Shown here: positions 16,977 through 25,529 of the stretch, one piece after another
How the letters are laid out: every line of letters begins with the position of its first letter
How positions within the stretch are numbered: position 1 is the first letter of the stretch
NCBI GenBank assembly: GCA_947497895.1
Contig: CANMIL010000003.1
Coordinates: forward strand, 372,001-436,000
Origin: an uncultured Tenacibaculum sp.
GTDB lineage: Bacteria; Bacteroidota; Bacteroidia; Flavobacteriales; Flavobacteriaceae
Length of the DNA: 64,000 nt
Reading direction: 5' to 3'
Notes under the pieces: generated by a model
The model's input: the letters and a program-made list of their open reading frames with translations, nothing else
The model's database searches: none
What the model was told of the DNA's origin: nothing
Made by a program: the position numbers and the translations under genes

Positions 16977-18911
16977 ATGAAAACAAAACTTCTAGGACTT
17001 TCGTTGCTACTAGCCGTTATGTCATGTAAGGAAAACGGTACTACCCCAAAAAAAGCCTCCCGAGAAATTAAACAATACACCATCAGTCAATTCATGGACA
17101 ATGAAGCTGTTGGAGGAGGTAGCTTTTCGAAAGACAACAGTAAATTATTAATCTCTAGTAATCGATCAGGAATATATAATGTATATACTGTTCCAGCGAA
17201 AGGTGGGGACATCACTGCCATCACGAAATCAGACAGTACGTCAATAAGTGCAGTTGCTTACTTTCCAAAAGACGATAGAATGCTATTAAGTGCTGATGGA
17301 AATGGTGATGAAATTGATCATTTATTTGTAAGAGAACTTGAGGGTGAGGTAAAAGACATCACTCCATACAAAGGAGCTAGATCCAGCTTCTATGGATGGT
17401 CAGAAAATGAAGAGTATCTGTATTTTGGCTCTAATAAGAGAAACCCAAAATACTTCGATGTTTACAAAATGTCTTTAAATGACTATTCTTCGAAAATGAT
17501 ATACCAGGATGATACTGGACTTAGCTTATCGGGCATTTCTGACGATGAGAAGTATTATGCTTTGACAAAATCATTAAACACAAACGATAGCGATTTATTC
17601 CTTTTTAACAACGATACCAAAGAGAAAATTAAAGTAAATGATAAGCAGAGTGGAAATTCTGCACAGGCTTTTTCAAAAGACAATTCGACATTTTATTACA
17701 CCACAGATGATAATTCTGAGTTTTCTTATTTGATGTCATATGATATAAAAACTGGAGAAAAGAAAAAGCTATATCAGAAGTCTTGGGATATTTCAGGAAT
17801 GCGTCTTACTTCAAAAGGAAAATATATGGTCATTTACATTAACGACGATGGAAAAAATGTAATTGACATCTTGGATACAAAGACAATGAAACCTATTGAA
17901 TTGCCAGATTTTGGAAATAAAAGTATTACCAGTGTGAGATTTAGTAATGACGAATCTTGGATGAGAATGTATGTTGGAGGATCTAATTCTCCTTCTGATT
18001 TATATAGTTACGATTTAAATACGAAAGAAAAGTATCGCTTAACCAATGTTTTAAACGACGAAATCAATCCTGATGACTTAGTTACTGCAAAAGTAGTTCG
18101 TTATGAATCATTTGATGGTACAGTAATTCCTGCTATATATTACCTACCTCATCAAGCTTCAGCAGACAATAAAGTGCCTGCTATGGTTTGGGTACATGGA
18201 GGACCTGGAGGTCAAACAAGACAAGGGTTTAGCTCTCTAATTCAATATATGGTTAATCACGGATATGCCGTTTTAGCCGTAAATAATAGAGGAAGTAGCG
18301 GTTATGGAAAAACCTTTTTTCAAATGGACGATTTAAATCATGGTGAAAAAGATTTACAAGATTGTGTTGAAGGTAAAAACTGGCTTGCAAAGCAACCTGA
18401 AATTGATGGTGAGCACATAGGAATTATCGGTGGATCTTATGGAGGTTATATGACTATGGCTGCCTTAACCTATGCTCCTGAAGAATTCGATTTAGGAGTT
18501 AACTTATTTGGTGTAACCAACTGGATACGTACTTTAAAAAGTATTCCTCCATATTGGGAATCTTTTAGAAAGTCATTATATCTAGAACTTGGTGACCCTT
18601 TCTCTAAGGATTCAGTTCGCTTAAAACGTATTTCTCCATTATTCCATACGGATAAAGTAACCAAGCCTTTAATTGTATTACAAGGTTCTCAAGATCCAAG
18701 AGTATTACAAGTAGAATCTGATGAAATTGTTGAAGGTGTTAGAAAAAATGGAGTTCCTGTTGAATATGTCTTATTCGAAGACGAAGGGCATGGTTTCGTA
18801 AAAAAAGAAAACCAAATAGAGGCCTATAGTAGCATTTTGAAGTTTTTGGACACACACTTAAAAAAAGAAGTGAAAACGACAGAAGAAAAAACTGAAAAGC
18901 TAAAAAGCTAA
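16977..18911 (+). CDS. S9 family serine peptidase (prolyl oligopeptidase-like), lipoprotein
   Basis: A 644-residue exported peptidase. A lipoprotein signal ends in AVMSC (Cys17). Residues of about 40-375 form a beta-propeller of TolB/DPP4-like blades (FSKDNSKLLISSNRSGIYNV and similar). The C-terminal alpha/beta-hydrolase holds the nucleophile in GGSYGGYM, the aspartate in QGSQDPRV and the histidine in DEGHGF, so the triad is complete. It probably cleaves oligopeptides at the cell surface or in the periplasm. It lies between the CRISPR relic and cas9 and converges on cas9; I see no functional link to the CRISPR parts. Confidence 0.93.
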   Translation: MKTKLLGLSLLLAVMSCKENGTTPKKASREIKQYTISQFMDNEAVGGGSFSKDNSKLLISSNRSGIYNVYTVPAKGGDITAITKSDSTSISAVAYFPKDDRMLLSADGNGDEIDHLFVRELEGEVKDITPYKGARSSFYGWSENEEYLYFGSNKRNPKYFDVYKMSLNDYSSKMIYQDDTGLSLSGISDDEKYYALTKSLNTNDSDLFLFNNDTKEKIKVNDKQSGNSAQAFSKDNSTFYYTTDDNSEFSYLMSYDIKTGEKKKLYQKSWDISGMRLTSKGKYMVIYINDDGKNVIDILDTKTMKPIELPDFGNKSITSVRFSNDESWMRMYVGGSNSPSDLYSYDLNTKEKYRLTNVLNDEINPDDLVTAKVVRYESFDGTVIPAIYYLPHQASADNKVPAMVWVHGGPGGQTRQGFSSLIQYMVNHGYAVLAVNNRGSSGYGKTFFQMDDLNHGEKDLQDCVEGKNWLAKQPEIDGEHIGIIGGSYGGYMTMAALTYAPEEFDLGVNLFGVTNWIRTLKSIPPYWESFRKSLYLELGDPFSKDSVRLKRISPLFHTDKVTKPLIVLQGSQDPRVLQVESDEIVEGVRKNGVPVEYVLFEDEGHGFVKKENQIEAYSSILKFLDTHLKKEVKTTEEKTEKLKS

Positions 18912-18948
18912 GAATTCTAAAATGGAATTATTGTTTATAATGAATTTT

Positions 18949-18979
18949 ACCCCTCCTAAAAAGGAGGGGTTGTTTTTTT
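18949..18979. terminator. Terminator between the convergent S9 peptidase and cas9 genes
   Basis: ACCCCTCCT and AGGAGGGGT form a strong GC-rich stem with a short A loop. A T-rich tail on the plus side overlaps the cas9 stop codon. It is clearly a terminator for the peptidase and may act in reverse for cas9. Confidence 0.85.
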
Positions 18980-21900
18980 AGCTATATTCTCCGATTTGAA
19001 CAATTTTTCCAATGTGATTCATTCGTACTTTAACCACATCTTTTAAACCAAGTAAGCCTACTCTTTTCCAGGTGACTCCTTTCGTTTTTGGGTTGTCATC
19101 AACCGATGCTTCTATATGATGTCTGAAAAAATAGTCTTTTGTTGTTATTTTTTGAACTCTATAAAGATGCTTTCCTATGATCTTAGCATTTTTCTCATCA
19201 AGCAAGTCTATTTCCTTCGGATTAAAATTCTCTGACGGGAAAACGAACATTTCATTTTGTTTCAATGAGAATAAAAACGTCCAACCAAGATTACAATTAC
19301 ACTTTTTATCTACAATTGGCAATCTCTTATTGGCTCTATTTACCGCTTCATAAAATGAAATCACTCTTTCTTCCAGATTACCTTCAGCATCCGAATAAAT
19401 AGCAATGTGGTGATTGTTTCCCGTACTAATAAAATCAGCAGGAATACGATTTCCGTCCTCCCCTAAAATTGCTCTTCCTAGATGATCCTTTTTACAATGC
19501 AAAGGTTCGGCATTTGTAACTCCCGTTATTGTTACTCGCTTAATACTAATACCCTTTTCTTTATCCAACCAAATAGGTTTTTCTTTTAAATTTGAAAAGG
19601 CCTCTTTCGCGTTGTTATTATAAGACGCTAATCTCTCCAACATCAACTCACGCACCCGAACATCAATTATTTTATTAATACACTTTTGGTTTCTAAAGTT
19701 CTCAGGTGTAATTTCCTTTCTAATTGTATACAAATGCTCATAACAATAAACTTCTGTTAATGGTTTCTTTTTATAAAGAATGGGGTTTTCTCTGAGTGTT
19801 TTGGCTGCAAAAGCGATTAAAGGATCGTTTTTAAACTTCAACAAATGACAATTAACTAAATCTCTTTGTTGTTCATTAATAATCATTGCCGTTTGTTCTG
19901 CTCTAAAATTCCTTGTGATTTTAGTCGCAGTTTGTTCTGCTTTTTTTACGTGTCCGTATATCGTCTCTTTATGCAATTGCCCTCTAGGAGTGAGTTGCTG
20001 TTGTCTTAAAACACCTTTTCCTGTTTTTACCTGATTTATCGTTTTTGTAACTACCTTATTCTTATTTTTAAAAGACACTAAGATATCTTCAACATGTCTT
20101 TTTGTGGTAGTTCTAAAATTTGATAAAGGCGGGATAAATTGACCATTACATTTAAGGTCTTCTTCCATTTCTTTAACTGCAGAAGAAATCTGATTAGATA
20201 AGTTCGATAGAGTGCTTAAACTTCTTATATATTGAATATGATTTTTTGTTGTAAAAGCAGCAATAAGTGAATCCAAAGCTAAGTAACGGTGATCATTCAA
20301 TCTATTCCAATTTTCAATAACCTCCACGCGAACCAACTCCTCTTTACCTTTATCCAACCTTTCTTCGTACTCCGTTAAACCTAGGTCGCGATATTTAGAA
20401 ATATTCAAGTCCTTAATAACATTTACTAAGCCCCAATCTTTTCGCAACTTATCTGTAACTCTACCTTCTGTTAACATTACATTTTCAATAGCTGTTTCAA
20501 GAATTTTTTGAGCACTTCTTGCTATATACTGACTAGTTCGCAAACCTCTTTCGATAAAATCCTCAGGCAAGCTATTTCGCTTCAACAACAATTTATTAAG
20601 CTTTGCTTTTGAAATTCCCTTTACACCTTTTGGGTCGTATAAAGCTTCAACTCTTGCTTTATATTCATCCGACAAGTTTTCGAAATCTTCAGACACAAAA
20701 TCAAAAGCGGTTCTATTTGCCTTTTTCAAATTTACATATCGATAAGTTATGGTTTTATTCGAAAAAGAATCGTCAAACAATAATGATTTAGGAATAATAT
20801 GTTCTACATTAATTTTCGATGTAAATAAATCTTTATAATGTATTTTTTCATTAGTAAAAATTTCTCGGAATTCATTAATCTCTAACTCCTTATATAACTT
20901 AAATCGAATCACATCTCCCTTGGTCGGGTCAGGTATACCAAAATCTTTTTGTATTTGAGCTCTAATCTGTTGATTTTTCTTAGTTCCCTCTGTAATATTT
21001 TTGACTAATAATGCTCGTTCTTTTGCATTTTTCTTTAACTCTCTAGAAAGTTCCATGCGAACTTCATCGGGCTTACCAAACTCGGAAATTATTTGATTCA
21101 CCAGATTAATCATCTGATTCAAAATTTTATTTACAACAGGATTGCGTAATTCATTTTTTGGAAGTAGTTCTATTTTATCCACCAACTTTCTTTCTTCTCC
21201 CTTATTAACCATTTCTTCTTCAGAATTATGGTACCCCGCCAAAGCACAGGCATTGGAGTACGAATGACCTTCTTGCAGATAAGGAATAATTTTACGTATG
21301 GCTTTACTCGATAAATGACCATATTCAAGCGGAAATGAAACATTTGATACTATTTTGGCCTGCTCAACAGTGAAACCAAATTTTTCAACGAGTTTCTTTT
21401 TTAAGCTAACCGAAGTATTACCATAAATCTCGATTTCTTCTGTACTTATGTTTGAATCCTCTTCGGTTGCATACAATAAATGCCAGAGATGGTAGGAACA
21501 TTGCTTATCAAACTCATTCCCTTCAAAATTGGCATTGAAATCAAGGATAGAGGTCAAAATACCAAGAGCTCCAAAGACGATACTCGTTTCTTCTTTTATC
21601 TCAAAAACACTTTTCTTTTCCCATTCACAAGAATAACCATCGCTTTCTAAAATACTTTTATAGGCTTCATAAAGTATCTGATTTGTGGTATTTCCCTCAA
21701 TTAGATCATAATTACATTTCCAATTTCCCAGTTTACCTAACTGAAAATATCGCGTCATTATTTTTAATAAGGCATATGGTTTAAGATCTCCTTTAATATT
21801 TAAGACCTGAAAAATATGATTTCTTATCTCTTCATCTAGATCCTTGCAAACCAATCGCTCTTTGGTTTCAACGTTTACGAACTCAAGACTATTTAAATTT

Positions 21901-23153
21901 TGCCATATTTTAAACTCTTGGAAAAGCGGTGAAGATTTCGCTATTACTTTTCTTCCAATAGTTCTCTTTTTTAACTTCCCTGTTGCTTTATGGATATAGT
22001 TTTGTTCACGGCTTTCAAAAGGACAAAAACTCAGTAATCCTTTTTGAGACTTTAATTTTCGTTGATAAAAAATGATGACATCTCTTAATTCTTCTTTTAA
22101 ATCATGAGTTAATTCCGAATAAAAAGCAGCTTGCGTTTTCCAAATTTGTTCGAACTCATCTAAATAATCACTTCTATAAAAAACCTGATTCTTTAATGAA
22201 GTATGCCTATTGTTTTGAACTTGTTCGTATAAGTACTCCCCAACGGTTTGTTTATTAAAATATAGTTCCTTACTCCTATCAGAAATCGCTCCCAAATAAC
22301 CGCTAGACTTTATGATATCATTATTAATCTCTTGAAAAACCACAGCAAGCTGTTCTAAGTTGAGCTTTTTCGATAAGGCTTTTACTCGAAAATCGTATAA
22401 CTTCTTTTTAAGCTCAATTCCTCGTTCCTTAATTTTTAATCCTTTAATTGAGAAAGGCTTTTGGCAAATACTCCAAGTTTGATTTTTACTTTTTCCTTGT
22501 AGTTCGTTATATAGTTTTCTCTTTAGAATTTTCGGATAAAACTCTTTTTGAAACTCCCAAATTAAATGAAATTCCTGAAGTAAATCAGAACGGTAAAAAT
22601 CAGGAATCACTTTTTTACCTCTACATAATAATTGAGAACCATACTGCCCTGGAGTTAAATTCGAATGTTGTAACTCCTTCGCTATTGTAATATTATCAAT
22701 AGCATTCCCCTCTTCCTCAGTTTTTATCTTCCTACTGCTTTTATATCCTCTTTTTTTATTGATATTCAGCAGGACTCTTGCAAACTCTTCTAACGTAATT
22801 CGTTCTTTTGCCGCTTTTGCTCTAAGTTTTAGAGTTTGATGCGTAGTTCCTTTACCGTTTTCAGTAAGTATTGCTTGCTTCGAAATGATTTTATTCTTCG
22901 ATAAAATATCTATCAAAGCTTTCCTTCGTAACGCAAAGCGCTGCAGATTTCTTCTCGAGCTTCGTTTTTGAATTCTATCTGCATTCGTTTTTTGTGGTTT
23001 TCCCTTTTCAAAGTTAATCTTTTCATCAACTGTTAGGGGATTAACACGCACACCAAGCTTTATAATTTCTGAAGAATCTCTTTCGCATTCTTTCACCAGA
23101 GCCCAGCCAATGGAATTAGTTCCAAGACTTATACCCAATACCTTTTTGCTCAT
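18978..23153 (-). CDS. cas9: Cas9 with an inactivated RuvC site and intact HNH (type II-C-like, solitary)
   Basis: A full-length 1391-residue Cas9, the usual size for Bacteroidota type II-C enzymes. The N-terminus reads VLGISLGTNSIGWALV, where the RuvC-I catalytic Asp (SpCas9 D10) is Ser9 (codon AGT, two changes from Asp). The Arg-rich bridge helix (RSSRRNLQRFALRRK) is present. RuvC-II keeps Glu701 (VRMELSREL). HNH is intact: EHIIP with His785 and Asn808 at the 23-residue spacing of SpCas9 H840/N863. RuvC-III reads DHRYLALDS; the HHAxD histidines are Tyr957 and Leu958, while Asp961 remains. The C-terminal PAM-interacting region ends normally (IGKIVQIGEYS). Family knowledge predicts no RuvC cut and, at most, HNH nicking of the guide-paired strand. 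No cas1, cas2, cas4 or csn2 lies in the window. A tracrRNA is transcribed divergently upstream. Confidence 0.97.
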   Translation of the reverse strand: MSKKVLGISLGTNSIGWALVKECERDSSEIIKLGVRVNPLTVDEKINFEKGKPQKTNADRIQKRSSRRNLQRFALRRKALIDILSKNKIISKQAILTENGKGTTHQTLKLRAKAAKERITLEEFARVLLNINKKRGYKSSRKIKTEEEGNAIDNITIAKELQHSNLTPGQYGSQLLCRGKKVIPDFYRSDLLQEFHLIWEFQKEFYPKILKRKLYNELQGKSKNQTWSICQKPFSIKGLKIKERGIELKKKLYDFRVKALSKKLNLEQLAVVFQEINNDIIKSSGYLGAISDRSKELYFNKQTVGEYLYEQVQNNRHTSLKNQVFYRSDYLDEFEQIWKTQAAFYSELTHDLKEELRDVIIFYQRKLKSQKGLLSFCPFESREQNYIHKATGKLKKRTIGRKVIAKSSPLFQEFKIWQNLNSLEFVNVETKERLVCKDLDEEIRNHIFQVLNIKGDLKPYALLKIMTRYFQLGKLGNWKCNYDLIEGNTTNQILYEAYKSILESDGYSCEWEKKSVFEIKEETSIVFGALGILTSILDFNANFEGNEFDKQCSYHLWHLLYATEEDSNISTEEIEIYGNTSVSLKKKLVEKFGFTVEQAKIVSNVSFPLEYGHLSSKAIRKIIPYLQEGHSYSNACALAGYHNSEEEMVNKGEERKLVDKIELLPKNELRNPVVNKILNQMINLVNQIISEFGKPDEVRMELSRELKKNAKERALLVKNITEGTKKNQQIRAQIQKDFGIPDPTKGDVIRFKLYKELEINEFREIFTNEKIHYKDLFTSKINVEHIIPKSLLFDDSFSNKTITYRYVNLKKANRTAFDFVSEDFENLSDEYKARVEALYDPKGVKGISKAKLNKLLLKRNSLPEDFIERGLRTSQYIARSAQKILETAIENVMLTEGRVTDKLRKDWGLVNVIKDLNISKYRDLGLTEYEERLDKGKEELVRVEVIENWNRLNDHRYLALDSLIAAFTTKNHIQYIRSLSTLSNLSNQISSAVKEMEEDLKCNGQFIPPLSNFRTTTKRHVEDILVSFKNKNKVVTKTINQVKTGKGVLRQQQLTPRGQLHKETIYGHVKKAEQTATKITRNFRAEQTAMIINEQQRDLVNCHLLKFKNDPLIAFAAKTLRENPILYKKKPLTEVYCYEHLYTIRKEITPENFRNQKCINKIIDVRVRELMLERLASYNNNAKEAFSNLKEKPIWLDKEKGISIKRVTITGVTNAEPLHCKKDHLGRAILGEDGNRIPADFISTGNNHHIAIYSDAEGNLEERVISFYEAVNRANKRLPIVDKKCNCNLGWTFLFSLKQNEMFVFPSENFNPKEIDLLDEKNAKIIGKHLYRVQKITTKDYFFRHHIEASVDDNPKTKGVTWKRVGLLGLKDVVKVRMNHIGKIVQIGEYS

Positions 23154-23427
23154 GTTTTTTTTCAGTTTTTCATCAGTTTCTCATACTTCTATAAAGAAGA
23201 TGAAAGCAAATCTCTACCCGTTGTTGAACAATTACTTTGGTTACTCTGTAAGTAGTTTTTAATATTTCGAATTTTCTCAACCTTAACTCAAGCTAAAAAG
23301 TACTTTGCGTAGAAGTGAATAAATCAAGGTAAAAGTTCATTTTGCAGAGTGATAAAAGTAGTAAAATAGCCAAGAGAACTTTATGCTTAAAATGTTAAGC
23401 TTTTCAAAAAAAATAGTATATTGGCTC
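23154..23427. other. Intergenic region between cas9 and tracrRNA
   Basis: About 270 AT-rich bases that should contain the divergent promoters of cas9 (minus) and the tracrRNA (plus). A perfect small hairpin GCTTAA AATG TTAAGC lies near 23393-23408, just before the tracrRNA. No repeat unit, open reading frame or second anti-repeat was seen. Confidence 0.5.
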
Positions 23428-23508
23428 TAATACAATTTGATAATCAATTCACAATAAGGATTATTCCGTTGTGAAAACACTCAAGGCGGCAGCAATGTCG
23501 CCTTTTTT
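23428..23508 (+). ncRNA. tracrRNA for the adjacent Cas9
   Basis: The anti-repeat at 23431-23455 (TACAATTTGATAATCAATTC then ACAAT) is complementary to the CRISPR units at 16312 and 16416. It is followed by a nexus-like stem (GGATTATTCC), then GTTGTGAAAACAC, and a final hairpin AAGGCG...CGCCTT with a T run (23483-23508). This order (anti-repeat, nexus, terminator) is that of Bacteroidota type II-C tracrRNAs. TATATTGG at 23417-23424 resembles a -7 box, putting the start near 23430. It is transcribed away from cas9, and its terminator ends just before the stop codon of the convergent DUF3857 gene. All parts look intact. Confidence 0.85.
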
Positions 23509-23518
23509 CTTCTCTTAT

Positions 23519-25465
23519 TTACCCTTTAACAATCTCAATTGTCTCCTCTTGAATCTTTATAATTTCATTGAAATACTCTTTTAAATCAAAATATTCAATG
23601 TTACTGTATATACTTTTGTTGATATTGAACCTAAAGAAAAGTACATACTCTCCATCTTTAATATGGTTATTAATTATCAACCTTCCTCCTTTATTTGGTA
23701 ATGCTATTATTCGGCTTTTTAGTAACTCTTTCACAGTATGCCCTTCAGGAAGCTGAATAGATAATATATACGTAAAGCCCTTAGGATAACCAAAATCAAC
23801 TGGGTAGTCTCGTTTATTTAATTTAAATGGATTTTCGCCTATTTTAGAAATTAAAAATGGTGATATGATTTGCCTATCATTTTGTAAATCCGTTTCCAAA
23901 ACAAATTCATAATTCTCCGTAAGAGGTTCGTCTAAAACATCTTTCTTCTCAACAATACATTCTTCAATCTCAAAATAGGGGTGATCCGACTCAAACGCTT
24001 CAATAATTTCTTCCTTCGTTTTTGAAGCTAGTTTTTTCCTTTGTTTTAAAGCTTTATAACCTGTTTTAACGATTTTCATAATTCCAGTAGTCTCTTCTTC
24101 AGAAACATTAAGTTTCACCTTAATACTCTCTCTAGCCGCCGTTTTCATGGCAATTTCTTCCCAAAAACTTCCTTTATCAAAATCTAAAACTCTTCCATCT
24201 CCATTGATTGCTTCAAATCTAACCAGTCCAAAAGGTAAAAACTTATCGGAAGCATCTAAATAATAGATTTTTCCATCTAAAATTACCTTTACAAAAAGAT
24301 AGTTAAACTCATTAATTACTGGATGTACTTTTATAGGAACAGCTCTGTTTCTAGTTTTTGATAATACTAAATACGATTCAATATTTAAGGCTTGTAGTGA
24401 ATTATATAAAGACAGATTAATATCGAAAATATTCCCAGTTCCTTGATCGAAAGCTTTTTTAACCTTCACATTTCGAGAAGGCCAATATTTCCCATTCCAA
24501 TTAAAATGATTTCGGATAAATTCAAAAGTCATTTTTGCTTTTTCTAAATCAGAACCGACGGTAAAAAAGCTTTCTGGTAATTGTCGTTTAAAATATCCTT
24601 TTTTCGAAGCCTGCTTATCAAGAAAATTGTTTTTCAAAGCTTTATCAGCATCTTTCCAAGTACTAGTATACTTTTTTATTTCACCTCGCGGGCTTTTATA
24701 AACCGCCAACTCAAATGATAATTTCGCCTTGTAGTTGTCCGGGCTTAGCATATAATCCTCTTCCTCAAATGCCGGTATACTATCCATTCCATAATGCAAA
24801 TTAACGCAAGCTCCACTGCTCAAACCAGGAATATCGATACAGTTTTTCTGAATTTTCTGGTCATTACGATTTAGTTTAAGAAAACCACCAATTCTAATAT
24901 TATACTGCCAATTCCCCAAGATTGATGCTGTAAAGTCACTTTTTACCTTTGGAATATCAGTCTGAAACTTCCAGTCATCAATGGATGAGTATGGTGAAGT
25001 TAAGGAGTACACATATTCGATTACACTACCTTCCTTTATATCTGGCATTGTAAAAACAGCTTCTTTCCATTTATTTCCTAAATCTTTATAGTAGATATCC
25101 TTTTCAAGAAGGTGTTTTTTTTGAACCTTACCACTTTCTAAAAGATTGTAAGTAATACCTTTAATATGATGAATTTTCTCTTCATCATAGTACCTAACTT
25201 TTACAACGGATTTATCAAAGCCTTTTTTCTTAAGAATCTTTACTTTAAAATAAAAGTCTGTAGTTTTTTTGTAATCTCTTTTTTCATCCAAATAATAATT
25301 CCCGTGCTCTTTCAATATCAATGCACCTGCAATTGTATCTGGTTTGTAGATGACCATTTCCAATTCTTCCCTGGATACATCCCCTAATTTGCTTGATAAT
25401 TTTTTCTGAGAATAAGATGTTAGGCTAATTAGTCCGATAAAGACTAAGAGTATTATTTTTTTCAT
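23519..25465 (-). CDS. DUF3857 / degenerate transglutaminase-like protein
   Basis: A 648-residue exported protein with a signal peptide ending near TSYSQ. Residues of about 55-260 form a DUF3857-type beta domain, and about 300-430 a transglutaminase-like core. The usual catalytic Cys motif is replaced by GNIFDINLSLYNSL, and the usual His position by an FNYLFVK context, while YYLDAS (the Asp) remains. It is therefore probably not a working transglutaminase or protease. Such proteins are common and functionally uncharacterised in Bacteroidota. A similar gene begins at 63873. It ends next to the tracrRNA terminator. Confidence 0.85.
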   Translation of the reverse strand: MKKIILLVFIGLISLTSYSQKKLSSKLGDVSREELEMVIYKPDTIAGALILKEHGNYYLDEKRDYKKTTDFYFKVKILKKKGFDKSVVKVRYYDEEKIHHIKGITYNLLESGKVQKKHLLEKDIYYKDLGNKWKEAVFTMPDIKEGSVIEYVYSLTSPYSSIDDWKFQTDIPKVKSDFTASILGNWQYNIRIGGFLKLNRNDQKIQKNCIDIPGLSSGACVNLHYGMDSIPAFEEEDYMLSPDNYKAKLSFELAVYKSPRGEIKKYTSTWKDADKALKNNFLDKQASKKGYFKRQLPESFFTVGSDLEKAKMTFEFIRNHFNWNGKYWPSRNVKVKKAFDQGTGNIFDINLSLYNSLQALNIESYLVLSKTRNRAVPIKVHPVINEFNYLFVKVILDGKIYYLDASDKFLPFGLVRFEAINGDGRVLDFDKGSFWEEIAMKTAARESIKVKLNVSEEETTGIMKIVKTGYKALKQRKKLASKTKEEIIEAFESDHPYFEIEECIVEKKDVLDEPLTENYEFVLETDLQNDRQIISPFLISKIGENPFKLNKRDYPVDFGYPKGFTYILSIQLPEGHTVKELLKSRIIALPNKGGRLIINNHIKDGEYVLFFRFNINKSIYSNIEYFDLKEYFNEIIKIQEETIEIVKG

Positions 25466-25482
25466 AAGCTATTAATTAAAAA

Positions 25483-25509
25483 ACCCTTGCAATGTTATTG
25501 CAAGGGTTC
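25483..25509 (-). terminator. Terminator of the porin-PiT transcript
   Basis: AACCCTTGCAAT and ATTGCAAGGGTT form a perfect 12-bp stem. On the minus strand a T run follows. It lies 20 nt beyond the PiT stop and just before the DUF3857 start. Confidence 0.85.
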
Positions 25510-25529
25510 AAAAATATAAAATCTAATTG

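Noticed and set aside
18978..23153. Reading cas9 as an IscB or other transposon-encoded nuclease, or as a pseudogene
   Set aside because: The length, recognition-lobe region, full HNH and C-terminal region and the matching tracrRNA are those of Cas9, and there is no stop or frameshift. The S9 and L958 substitutions each need several base changes, so a single sequencing error cannot explain them.
23154..23427. A second CRISPR array or leader between cas9 and the tracrRNA
   Set aside because: No sequence resembling the GTTGTGAATTGAT repeat was found there; only the anti-repeat and the short GTTGTGAAAACAC segment of the tracrRNA itself are similar.
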